64,000 bases of DNA, taken from the NCBI RefSeq assembly GCF_900114455.1, contig NZ_FOTC01000007.1, forward strand, positions 62,001 to 126,000, given 5' to 3'. A program made the position numbers and the translations under genes. Shown one piece after another: positions 43,115-51,721 of this stretch (positions are counted from its first letter, which is position 1; the number at the start of each line of letters is the position of its first letter). The stretch comes from Halogranum rubrum. GTDB lineage: Archaea; Halobacteriota; Halobacteria; Halobacteriales; Haloferacaceae. The notes beneath the pieces are model-generated. The model was not told the origin of the DNA. It did no database searches and was given only the letters and a program-made list of their open reading frames with translations.

Positions 43115-43684
43115 ATGGACGAGACGGCGCGCGACCGGACGCGAGACGAACACGGGCAGTACGCCGACCGGATTCCGCCCGAGTCAGTCGTCGACGTGTT
43201 CGAGGCACGTGAGGACCGCGCGCGCCCGCTCACCGCGAGCGACGTGATGGACGCTCTCGACTGCTCGCGACGGACCGCGCACAACAAACTCAACGCGCTG
43301 GTCGAGCGGGGGACACTCGACACTCGAAAGGTCGGCGCGCGCAGTCGCGTCTGGTGGGTTCCCATCGAACGCCCGGCGGGCGTCGGCGACGAGTCGAATC
43401 GGTCCGACGCCGTCTCCACCGCGATCCGAACGGCCACGTTACCTGGAAGCGGGCCGACACTCGAAGCCCGTCGAGAAGCGCTCTCGGCAGCCTACGACTA
43501 TCTCACCGAACACCCCGAGGCGACGAAGGCGGACTTCCTTCGCGACGTTTACCATGACCACACCGCCGGCTACGAGTCTGCCGAAGGTTGGTGGAACGCG
43601 ATTCAACCCGCACTCAAAGGACTCCCCGGTGTCGACCCGCCGGAGGAACGCGGTCACCTCTGGCACTTCCTCGGTGGCGACTGA
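43115..43684 (+). CDS. HTH transcriptional regulator next to lactate genes
   Basis: A 189-residue protein. A winged helix lies at about 35-85 (SDVMDALDCSRRTAHNKLNALVERGTLDTRKVG), with ARSRVWW as its beta wing. The C-terminal part is a small helical domain of unknown role. The start at 43115 was chosen over the longer frame because the extension reads through the operator region. It is divergent from lctP and has a candidate operator overlapping its own promoter, so autoregulation and control of lactate uptake are likely. Confidence 0.8.
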   Translation: MDETARDRTRDEHGQYADRIPPESVVDVFEAREDRARPLTASDVMDALDCSRRTAHNKLNALVERGTLDTRKVGARSRVWWVPIERPAGVGDESNRSDAVSTAIRTATLPGSGPTLEARREALSAAYDYLTEHPEATKADFLRDVYHDHTAGYESAEGWWNAIQPALKGLPGVDPPEERGHLWHFLGGD

Positions 43685-43796
43685 CAGCTAATCACGGGGG
43701 TTTATCATGCGATAGCACCCCGCGTCAACTAGTGGCAACGAGGAGACAGCGACGGCCAGGCGATGGCCTCGGAGGACACACGGAGAGTGGGAAGCG

Positions 43797-45602
43797 ATGA
43801 CACTCGATGACTCCGACGCGCCGACGGTGGAGGACGGAGCGGCCGACGCTGGTGAGGCGGATGCGGAGAGCGAAGCGAACAGAGACAGCGAGAAACGAGT
43901 GTACGCCTCGGAGGCAGAGGCGCGCCAGTACCGCGGGACGTGGTATCTCCCGCTCCCGTACGACCAGTTGAAAGAAGCCCCCGAGTCCGACGACTACCCG
44001 GAACGCGGTGACGGCGGTGCGTTCCGTCTCACCGACCTGCCGCGCGTCCCGCGCGTGCGGCACATTCTCGGACCGAGCGCCATCATGCTCGGCGCATCGT
44101 TGGGCAGCGGCGAGACGCTCTTCTGGCCCGTCCTCGTCGCCCAACACGGCTGGGCCGTCTACTGGGCGTTCGTCGTCGGCGTGTTCACACAGTTCTTCAT
44201 CAACACCGAACTTCAACGGTGGACCGTCGCCACCGGCGAGAGTATCTTCCGGTCGATGGCTCGCATCCACCGCGGGTGGCCGACGCTGTTTCTCCTCTTC
44301 GGGTTCGCCAGCCTCGGGTGGCCGGGGTGGGCTGCCGGGGCGGCGCAAGTGGCGACGACGGCACTCGGACTCGACGGCGTGAGCGTCGGTGCGTTCGGTC
44401 TCACGCTACCGAGTTGGAAGCTCCTCGCTATCGGACTGATGCTTCTCATCTGGCTCTCGTATCAGATTTCGTCAGTCATGTACAACGCCGTCGAGGCGTT
44501 TCAGGTCGGGTTGCTGTTCATCGCCACCGGGACAGCAGTCGTGTTGGTGCTCTACGCTGGCTCTCTCGGCGAGTTGACGAACCTCTCTGCGGCGGTTGTC
44601 AACGTCGGCCGACTTCCCGAAGGAATGGACATCGCCGTCTTCCTCGGCGGGTTAGCGTTCGCCGGGGCCGGTGGCTACCTCAACCTCTCACAGAGTCTGT
44701 GGGTCCGCGAGAAGGGATACGGGATGGGAAACTACCAGGGCCGAGTGAAGAACCCGCTCATCGGTGACGACCCGGAGCCTATCGAGCGGGACGGGTTCAC
44801 CTTCCGACCGACGGAGTTGAACGTCCGTCGCTGGCGTGGCTGGTGGCGCGCCGTCCAGTTGGAGCACTTCTTCACGTTCGTCGTCGGCCTCCTGTTCGTC
44901 GCGACGATTCTCATGAGCGTGTCGAGCAAGTACGCACCCGGGACGACGACGGACGCCATCGGGATGTGGCTCACCGAGATTGCGCCCGCCCTCGGCGGCG
45001 TCGGCGCGTTGTTGGTCTTCGTCGTCCTCTTCGTCGCCCTGTTCACGACGGAGTACGCCATCGTCGAGTCGTTCGTGCGCAACAGCGCCGACGCGATGTA
45101 CGAGGTGTTCGGTCGCGACGCCGGGTGGGACCTCTCACAGATATTCTGGCGACTCCTGACCGTCTTCACGGCGTGGGGCGTGCTCATCATCCTGCTCTTT
45201 ACGACACCGTTCGAGGGCCAAGAGCCGTTCTTCTTCCTCGTCGTCGGCGCGGCGCTGTCGGGCGTGATGATGTGGCCCTACACGGCGTTGACGCTCGTTA
45301 TCAACACGACGCGTCTGCCCGAACACCTCCAACCGGGGTGGCTCCGCGTCGTCGCCATGTGGTGGGCCTCGGGCTTCTACGGCTACTTCAGCGTCCTCCT
45401 CGTCGGACAGACCTTGGCGACGTGGACGGGCGAGACGTTCCGCACCACCGCAGGCGTCGTCGGGAGTGGACCAGGCGGGTACGTCCTCTGGACCATCTTC
45501 TTCCTCGTGCAGACGTACGCCGTCGTCCGGTCGATACAGGGGAAGCGACGGGCCGCCGGAACGGTCGACGCGGCCGACGGCCGTGACCGACTGTTCTCCT
45601 GA
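43797..45602 (+). CDS. Nramp-fold transporter lacking the metal-binding motif
   Basis: A 601-residue protein. An acidic N-terminal 80 residues precede about twelve hydrophobic segments. The region LGPSAIMLGASLGSGETLFW (about 92-111) aligns with the Nramp helix 1 where metal transporters carry DPGN; here that motif is replaced, so classical Mn/Fe transport is doubtful. The LutC and LutBA genes follow, so it may carry a carboxylic acid such as lactate. It differs from LctP and would be a second uptake route. Confidence 0.75.
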   Translation: MTLDDSDAPTVEDGAADAGEADAESEANRDSEKRVYASEAEARQYRGTWYLPLPYDQLKEAPESDDYPERGDGGAFRLTDLPRVPRVRHILGPSAIMLGASLGSGETLFWPVLVAQHGWAVYWAFVVGVFTQFFINTELQRWTVATGESIFRSMARIHRGWPTLFLLFGFASLGWPGWAAGAAQVATTALGLDGVSVGAFGLTLPSWKLLAIGLMLLIWLSYQISSVMYNAVEAFQVGLLFIATGTAVVLVLYAGSLGELTNLSAAVVNVGRLPEGMDIAVFLGGLAFAGAGGYLNLSQSLWVREKGYGMGNYQGRVKNPLIGDDPEPIERDGFTFRPTELNVRRWRGWWRAVQLEHFFTFVVGLLFVATILMSVSSKYAPGTTTDAIGMWLTEIAPALGGVGALLVFVVLFVALFTTEYAIVESFVRNSADAMYEVFGRDAGWDLSQIFWRLLTVFTAWGVLIILLFTTPFEGQEPFFFLVVGAALSGVMMWPYTALTLVINTTRLPEHLQPGWLRVVAMWWASGFYGYFSVLLVGQTLATWTGETFRTTAGVVGSGPGGYVLWTIFFLVQTYAVVRSIQGKRRAAGTVDAADGRDRLFS

Positions 45603-45670
45603 GTTCTTGAGGAGGCGGCCAACATCGGGCGAAGGCAAAGACCAATACCTCGGTTGCGACAAGGTGACAT

Positions 45671-46216
45671 ATGGCAACTGGTACGGTGTCAACCTTCGAG
45701 GACTCCCTCGAACGACTGGATGTGGGGTGGACACGGACGTCGCCCGAAGCAGTCGAATCGACGCTCGCAGAGTTGATACGTGGACCGGCAGTCGGCGTCG
45801 CACTCGCCGAGTCGCTGTCGCTCCCCGAATCGGTTCGACGCGACCCGACGCCCGCGGACCTCCGTGAGGCGAAGACGGGAGTCACGATGGCGAGTCTCGC
45901 CATCGCCGACTACGGGAGTCTCGTCCTCGAATCGACGCCGGAGGGCGCAGAGCAGGTGAGTCTCTTTCCGGACCTGCACGTCGCCGTCCTCTACGAGTCG
46001 GACATCGTCGACGGCATGGAAGAGGCGTTCTCGTGGCTCGGACCGCGTCTCCGTGAGGGCGGCACAGACGGGAAGAGCGCGATTCTGGCGACGGGACCGA
46101 GCGCGACGGCCGACATGGGGTCGCTCGTCCGTGGCGCCCACGGGCCGAAGGCGGTCCACGTAGTCATCGTCGCGGACGACGAAGACGAAAACGAAGCGGA
46201 GAGAGTCGATGAGTAA
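45671..46216 (+). CDS. lutC: LUD-domain lactate utilization protein C
   Basis: A 181-residue LUD (DUF162) protein. The conserved ASLAIADYGSLVLES (about 75-89) and ILATGPSATADM (about 138-149) are typical of LutC. In Bacillus, LutABC oxidises L-lactate with LutC as an accessory subunit. It overlaps the next gene by 8 bp, so the two are translated together. A cytoplasmic complex at the membrane face is expected. Confidence 0.88.
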   Translation: MATGTVSTFEDSLERLDVGWTRTSPEAVESTLAELIRGPAVGVALAESLSLPESVRRDPTPADLREAKTGVTMASLAIADYGSLVLESTPEGAEQVSLFPDLHVAVLYESDIVDGMEEAFSWLGPRLREGGTDGKSAILATGPSATADMGSLVRGAHGPKAVHVVIVADDEDENEAERVDE

Positions 46217-48446
46217 GTCTACGTCCCGTAACGAGAAAGCCGAGAAGATTCGCCGACTGATGGTGACGGAGGGCGACGCCGTCGCCACGAACACCCGCGG
46301 ATTCAACACCGGACGCTACGAGTCCGTCGCGAACCTCGACGACTACGAGGAACTCAAACAGGAGGCGCGAGCCATCAAGGAGGACGCCATCGAGCGACTT
46401 CCAGAGCTGTTAGAACAGGTCCGCGAGACCGTCGAGGCCAACGGTGGTACGGTCTATCTCGCCAACGACGCGGCCGACGCGAACCGCTACATCCGCGAGG
46501 TCTGCGAGGACGAGGCGGCAGAACGCGTCGTCAAGAGCAAGTCGATGACCTCCGAGGAGATAGAGGTCAACGAAGACCTCGAATCGGCGGGGATAGACGT
46601 CGTGGAGACGGACCTCGGCGAGTGGGTGTTGCAAGTCGCCGACGAAGCTCCCTCTCACATCGTCGCCCCGGCCATCCACAAATCCCGACAGGGAATCGCC
46701 GACCTGTTCAACGAGGTGTTCGCCGACGAACTCGACGACCCGTTGGAGACGGCAGAGGAACTCACCATGTTCGCTCGCGAGCAACTCGGTGAGAAAATCG
46801 AGGGTGCGGACGTGGGGATGACGGGCGCGAACTTCATCACCGCCGACACGGGGACGCTCGCACTCGTCACCAGCGAGGGGAACGCCCGGAAGTCCGCCGT
46901 CGTCCCCGACACGCACGTCGCTGTGGCAGGTGTGGAGAAAATCGTGCCTTCGGTCGAAGACCTCCAACCGTTCGTCGAACTCATCGGTCGGTCCGGGACG
47001 GGACAGGACATCACCTCCTACATCTCGCTTCTGACGCCGCCGGTCGAGTCGCCGCCGGTCGACTTCGCGGACGACGAGACGCCGATAGCCGAAGGCAGTA
47101 AGTCCGACCGAGCGTTCCACCTCGTGCTCATCGACAACGGTCGGTTGGCGATGCGCGAAGACGAACAGTTGAAAGAGACGCTCTACTGCATCCGGTGTTC
47201 GGCGTGTTCGAACGTCTGTGCGAACTTCCAGAGCGTCGGCGGGCACGCCTTCGGCGGGGAGACGTACTCGGGCGGTATCGCGACGGGGTGGGAGGCCGGT
47301 ATCGAGGGACTCGACACTGCCGCCGAGTTCAACGACCTCTGTACCGGGTGTAGTCGCTGTGTCGAGGCCTGTCCGGTCGGAATCGACATCCCGTGGATAA
47401 ACACGGTCGTCCGCGACCGAATCAACCGCGGCGAGAGTAGCGAGTTCGACTGGTTGGTCGACGGACTGACGCCCGACGAAGAGTCGGGAGGGATGGACCT
47501 CGGAAAGCGGTTCTTCGGGAACTTCTCGACTGTCGCGAAGGTAGGAAGCGCGACGGCACCGCTGTCGAACTGGGTGGCGCAGACGAGTGTCGCGCGTACC
47601 GCGATGGAGCGCGTACTCGGTATCGACCGTCGCCGCGAGTTACCCGCCTTCCAGCGCCAGACGCTGGTGAAGTGGTTCGACACACGTGGTGGGTCACGAG
47701 TGGACGCCGCCGACGCGACGAGAGAGGCCGTCCTCTACCCCGACCTCTACACGAACCACGTGCAGGTCGAGCGTGGACAGGCGGCCGTCCGCGCGTTGGA
47801 AGCACTCGACGTTCACGTTCGGATTCCCGATATCTCGTCCAGTGGCCGCGCGCCGCTCTCGCAGGGGATGATTGCCACCGCCGAACAGCACGCCCACGAG
47901 GTGTACGGCGCACTCGCCGAACACGTCGACGCCGAGCGAGACATCGTCGTCGTCGAACCCTCGGACTTGGCGATGTTCGACCGCGAGTACGAGAAGTTCC
48001 TGCCCGCGAAGTCACACGAACGGTTGAGTGAACACAGCTACGAGGTGATGGAGTATCTCTACGGACTGCTCCACAACGGCGGCGACGCGTCGGTGCTACG
48101 GAACGCGGGCGACCGTTCCGCGGAAACCGACGCTGTCGCGTACCACAGTCACTGCCAGCAGCGGACGCTCGGACTCGAAGGCCACACTGTCGCGGTGTTG
48201 GAGAACCTCGGCTACGACGTGCTCACCTCGGAGACGGAGTGTTGCGGGATGGCCGGGTCGTTCGGCTACAAGAGCGAGTACTACGAACTGAGCATGGACG
48301 TCGGAAGTCGACTCCAAGACCAGTTCACGGCCCCCGAGGGGCAGGGGCGAACCGTCGTCGCCAGCGGAACGTCGTGTCTGGAACAACTGGACGCGTTGCT
48401 CTCGCGACCGACGCAGCATCCGGTCGAACTGGTCGCACCGAAATAG
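46209..48446 (+). CDS. fused LutB-LutA Fe-S/CCG lactate oxidation protein
   Basis: A 745-residue fusion. The N-terminal LUD domain (about 60-310) is followed by two 4Fe-4S clusters, CIRCSACSNVC at about 327-337 and CTGCSRCVEACP at about 378-389, and then two CCG cysteine-rich domains ending ECCGMAGSFG near 677-686. In Bacillus the LutB and LutA functions are two proteins; here they are one chain. With LutC it makes the whole Lut complex. The N-terminal LUD in LutB has a role distinct from that of LutC. Confidence 0.9.
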   Translation: MSKSTSRNEKAEKIRRLMVTEGDAVATNTRGFNTGRYESVANLDDYEELKQEARAIKEDAIERLPELLEQVRETVEANGGTVYLANDAADANRYIREVCEDEAAERVVKSKSMTSEEIEVNEDLESAGIDVVETDLGEWVLQVADEAPSHIVAPAIHKSRQGIADLFNEVFADELDDPLETAEELTMFAREQLGEKIEGADVGMTGANFITADTGTLALVTSEGNARKSAVVPDTHVAVAGVEKIVPSVEDLQPFVELIGRSGTGQDITSYISLLTPPVESPPVDFADDETPIAEGSKSDRAFHLVLIDNGRLAMREDEQLKETLYCIRCSACSNVCANFQSVGGHAFGGETYSGGIATGWEAGIEGLDTAAEFNDLCTGCSRCVEACPVGIDIPWINTVVRDRINRGESSEFDWLVDGLTPDEESGGMDLGKRFFGNFSTVAKVGSATAPLSNWVAQTSVARTAMERVLGIDRRRELPAFQRQTLVKWFDTRGGSRVDAADATREAVLYPDLYTNHVQVERGQAAVRALEALDVHVRIPDISSSGRAPLSQGMIATAEQHAHEVYGALAEHVDAERDIVVVEPSDLAMFDREYEKFLPAKSHERLSEHSYEVMEYLYGLLHNGGDASVLRNAGDRSAETDAVAYHSHCQQRTLGLEGHTVAVLENLGYDVLTSETECCGMAGSFGYKSEYYELSMDVGSRLQDQFTAPEGQGRTVVASGTSCLEQLDALLSRPTQHPVELVAPK

Positions 48447-48688
48447 TTGGTCGAGGACTACGAACCGCCCCGTCGACGCTGTCGGGCACGTGTCGGACAG
48501 TGGAGAGTGCTGTCAGACGATGGGCATCGAAGGGGACAGACAGACAGTCTATTTTCACGGATTGTCTGACGTAATCCGTCGGTTCGTCTGACGGTCGTCT
48601 GCTGTCTGTACGCCGCGAATTCGTTGCTTTTGGCCCTCTGAACGACCTTCTACGAACAATTAAGGCCCGGGACTTCAACAGAAGTCGT

Positions 48689-48979
48689 ATGGACGAGACA
48701 CCACAGGAGATTACCACGCTCGTCGGGCGAGAGGTCTACTCGAACAACGGCGTGTTCGTCGGCGAGGTCGAAGACGTTCGTCTCGATCTCGACCAGGAGG
48801 TCGTCACCGGCCTCGCACTCGGTGCGCTGAACGACGAGTTGTTCGGGGGACGAATCGAACGCGGCATGGGTGTCCTACTGCCGTATCGCTGGGTCCGTGC
48901 CGTCGGTGACATCATCCTCGTCAACGACGTCATCGAGCGACTCGAGAAGCCCGAAGAAGACAACGAAGTCGTCGCCTAG
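48689..48979 (+). CDS. PRC-barrel domain protein
   Basis: A 96-residue single PRC-barrel (EITTLVGREVYSNNGVFVGEVEDVRLD at about 7-33). In archaea, such domains occur in RNA metabolism and in CdvA and SepF-linked cell-division networks. No other domain is present. It is preceded by a 242-bp spacer containing several GTCTGAC/GTCAGAC copies. The frame and start ATG at 48689 are sound. Confidence 0.85.
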   Translation: MDETPQEITTLVGREVYSNNGVFVGEVEDVRLDLDQEVVTGLALGALNDELFGGRIERGMGVLLPYRWVRAVGDIILVNDVIERLEKPEEDNEVVA

Positions 48980-49107
48980 ACGACTGACGTAGCGACAAAG
49001 AGTCTCTCACTTCTACCGACGTCGACCCAGCGAAGAGCGGCGCGACGGTGGTGTGTCGAACTTTCGACTTCGAGTAGTCGGACCTGACCGAGCGGTCCCG
49101 GTTCCGT

Positions 49108-50580
49108 TCAGTTACCGTTCGCGCTCTCACCCGTGGTCGTACTACTCGCACCCTCGACACCCATCGCCTGGAAGAGTTTTCGACGGACGGCTTCCTCGGT
49201 CAGCGAGAGCAGCGTGTCACGGTTGTTCTCGCTGGTCTCGATACCGGTGAAGATGCCGAGCGGAATCTCGACGCTCCCCTGTGTGGAGTGGCCGCCGGCC
49301 TCGCCGATGCCTTGGAAGGCGTCTTGGAGGACCTTCCCGATGTTCATGCGGATGTCCTTCGAGCGAGCGGCGAGGTAGATTTTGTCGTCGGCGATGCCGA
49401 AGACGGCCGTCGTCGTGATTCCCTCCAAGTTCAAGAGGTGGGACGCGGCCTGCGTCAACGCGTCGCGGTCACGGATGAATCCGGCGTTCGAGACGAGGTG
49501 GCTGCCCTGTACCTCGCGGTTCTGGATGGCCTCGGCGAGCACGTCGAGTGTCTCGGGAGACATCGACGGCGACTCGACCTGTTCGAGGGTGTCGTGGTTC
49601 GCGAAGGGGTAGAGGTACGCCGCGGCGGTGAGGTCCGCCGGCGTCGTGTCACGTTTGAAGTCGAGCGTCTCGGCGCGGATACCGTAGAGCAGCGCGGTAG
49701 CGACCGCTTGGGACGGACTGAGGTCGAACTCCTGGATGTACTTCGTGAGAATCGTCGAAGTAGAGGAGACGTTGGGGCGGACGTCCATGAACGCGGCGTC
49801 GATGCCCTCGTCGGGTTCGAAGTGGTCGATGAAGATGTCGACGTCGACGTTGCCTTCGAAGTCGCCGGACTTCATGTGGTCGACGAGGGCGACGGCGCCG
49901 TACTCCGAGAGTGGGGGCGACTCCTCACGCGAAGTGAGTTCGATACCGAGGAGGTTGACGAACGCGCGGTTCTCCTGGTGACCGATGTCGCCGCGATAGA
50001 GGATGTCCGCTTCGAGGTCGTACTCGCGGGCGATCATCTGGAGCGCGACGGCGGAGGCGATAGAGTCGGGGTCGGGGTTGTCGTGGGTGAGGATGGCCAG
50101 CGTCTCGTCGGTCTCGGTGAGGATGTCGGCGAGTTGCCGGGCTTTGTACTCCAGTTCGCCCGATTCGAGCGTCCGGAGTGCAGAGTCGGCGATTACCGTC
50201 GAAGGGTTGATGACGATGTCGGCGCCGAGGTCCTTCAGTTCGTCTTCGGAGACGGGGTCCGAGGCGCGGACGACGATGAACTGGTCGCCGCCGTGGTCAC
50301 GGATGGCCGAGACGGCGGCTTTGTTCGCGTCGACGTCGGAAGCGAGGATGAGAATCACGTCGCGGTCGGAGACGGCGTCGGCGACTTCACCCTCGCTGAT
50401 GTCCTGCTGTTGGGCGTTCAGGTCCTGGTCACGGAGCGCCTCGACCCGGCTGTCGTCCTTGTCGAGGATGAGGACGTCTTTCCCGTCGTCGACTAGTTCC
50501 TCGGCGACGATGTGGCCGACGCTACCGCAGCCAAGAATCGCGTACGTCGACATCGAGGAGATGCTGACCCCAGTGCTCAT
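49108..50580 (-). CDS. RCK-N/DHH/DHHA1 phosphoesterase
   Basis: A 490-residue protein. A Rossmann TrkA-N (RCK-N) domain comes first (YAILGCGSVGHIVAEEL; an alternative start at 50553 fits this best), then a DHH phosphoesterase core with LTHDNPDPDSIASAVAL and ALVDHMKSG (about 165-240), and the DHHA1 domain GGHSTQGS (about 438-445). It may hydrolyse cyclic dinucleotides or nanoRNA under control of NAD or a nucleotide. The domain combination is known in haloarchaea and some other prokaryotes. Confidence 0.88.
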   Translation of the reverse strand: MSTGVSISSMSTYAILGCGSVGHIVAEELVDDGKDVLILDKDDSRVEALRDQDLNAQQQDISEGEVADAVSDRDVILILASDVDANKAAVSAIRDHGGDQFIVVRASDPVSEDELKDLGADIVINPSTVIADSALRTLESGELEYKARQLADILTETDETLAILTHDNPDPDSIASAVALQMIAREYDLEADILYRGDIGHQENRAFVNLLGIELTSREESPPLSEYGAVALVDHMKSGDFEGNVDVDIFIDHFEPDEGIDAAFMDVRPNVSSTSTILTKYIQEFDLSPSQAVATALLYGIRAETLDFKRDTTPADLTAAAYLYPFANHDTLEQVESPSMSPETLDVLAEAIQNREVQGSHLVSNAGFIRDRDALTQAASHLLNLEGITTTAVFGIADDKIYLAARSKDIRMNIGKVLQDAFQGIGEAGGHSTQGSVEIPLGIFTGIETSENNRDTLLSLTEEAVRRKLFQAMGVEGASSTTTGESANGN

Positions 50581-50714
50581 CAGTAGGGTCAGCTATCCAC
50601 GGACGACACTTAACACCCACCGTTTGCCGCCATCACGGGTGTGAGAGCCACTGCCGACGCTGCCGAAAAGGGAAACGCCTTTTAACGTACCACCGAAACG
50701 GGTGAATGCACACA

Positions 50715-50788
50715 GGGCCGGTAGCTCAGTTAGGCAGAGCGTCTGACTCTTAATCAGACGGTCGCGTGTTCAAATCGCGCCCGGCCCG
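50715..50788 (+). tRNA. tRNA-Lys (anticodon CUU), integration target
   Basis: 74-nt tRNA. The acceptor stem GGGCCGG/CCGGCCC is perfect with discriminator G at 50788. The anticodon stem TCTGA/TCAGA encloses CTCTTAA, giving CUU. The T-loop is TTCAAAT. Its 3' half provides the left attachment site of the integrated element and remains intact. No intron. Confidence 0.95.
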
Positions 50789-50791
50789 CTT
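50773..50791 (+). repeat. attL, 19-bp direct repeat in tRNA-Lys 3' end
   Basis: AATCGCGCCCGGCCCGCTT, identical to 58097-58115. It spans the T-arm/acceptor 3' strand and three bases past the tRNA. Looser similarity continues outward (TCGGAAC at about 50796 and 58119). This is the usual footprint of a tyrosine recombinase acting at a tRNA 3' end. Confidence 0.92.
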
Positions 50792-51415
50792 CCTTTCGGA
50801 ACACTTTGCATTGACGAGACAGCTCTGTGTCTCGTATATACTCGTCGTCAACACCGCGAGCGATTCTGTTTTGTAGCGAAACGCGAGTCACCGCTATCGT
50901 GCCTTTGCGTATGATTTAATGCGCCGTGCTAGCATAGGCTTTGCCCACATCTACAACGCAAACAAGTTCCCGAGATATATCGAAAGCTAGCCACATACGA
51001 GAAAACAGTGTGCTGGTAGAACTTTATCCACCGAATATTAGAGTAGGAATACCAGGAAGCGTCTATCTCGAGACTTTGCTATTCAATCCGTTAATTATCT
51101 CTATCCAACATTTATAGCCCGGTTTGGAGATAATCGACAGACAGCGTCGCCTCGCCGTACCGTTTATCATATTAGCACCACACGTTACTCGTATGTGACT
51201 GATAATCGAGAAATCGGCGTGTGGTCGTCTTCTCTGGACAAGGAACGACCACGCGACGATTTTTCACTTTAACCTAAATTGGTCGCAAAGCACTTCGACC
51301 AACACAGAGCGCAGAAACGCCCTGCGGGTGAACGTTCAATCGCCGAGTCATTGAATGTTCGCCTGTATGCGTTCACCTCCTCTGTGTCCCTAGCGATAGT
51401 CCAAACTCTAGATAA
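50792..51415. other. AT-rich non-coding left end of the element
   Basis: No gene. A perfect 8-bp hairpin lies at 50814-50821/50828-50835 soon after the tRNA. An 11-bp inverted repeat with one mismatch (GAACGTTCAAT at 51330-51340 and ATTGAATGTTC at 51350-51360) lies within outer arms GGTGAACG (51328-51335) and CGTTCACC (about 51370-51377), just before the first gene. It could be an operator or a replication-protein site. Confidence 0.55.
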
Positions 51416-51721
51416 ATGAACACAAACGCAAACAAGAACGTCGAACAGTTCGATGGACGTGACCTCCTCGCAACGTGGGAGGTCATCCCCCTGAAGCAAC
51501 GCGTAAAGCAAACGACTGGCGCGAGACAAGACACGCACGGGTTAATCTACGAGGCGGATATCGAAGCGGTCGCATCAACCATCGCACGCGAGGACGGGTG
51601 TACGAAGGATGAGGCGTATCACGCTCTCCGAGAGTTCGGATACGCGTTCGCCCTACGACCGTGCGATGATGGACATCTGCGTATCGAGGGCAAGGAGGTT
51701 ATTCTTCATGTCCTCCGATGA
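51416..51721 (+). CDS. element-encoded hypothetical protein
   Basis: A 101-residue protein of unknown family. It is soluble, with no Cys-based metal site, and contains a predicted helix-rich core (DIEAVASTIAREDGCTKDEAYHALREFGYAF). Its last 14 bases overlap the ATPase gene, so the two form one operon. The inverted repeat upstream at 51328-51378 sits close to its start, consistent with an autoregulated promoter. A small DNA-binding or partner protein for the ATPase is only a guess. Confidence 0.6.
   Translation: MNTNANKNVEQFDGRDLLATWEVIPLKQRVKQTTGARQDTHGLIYEADIEAVASTIAREDGCTKDEAYHALREFGYAFALRPCDDGHLRIEGKEVILHVLR

Noticed and set aside
43797-45602. Naming the Nramp-fold protein mntH
   Set aside because: The DPGN metal-binding motif is missing and the neighbours are lactate-oxidation genes.
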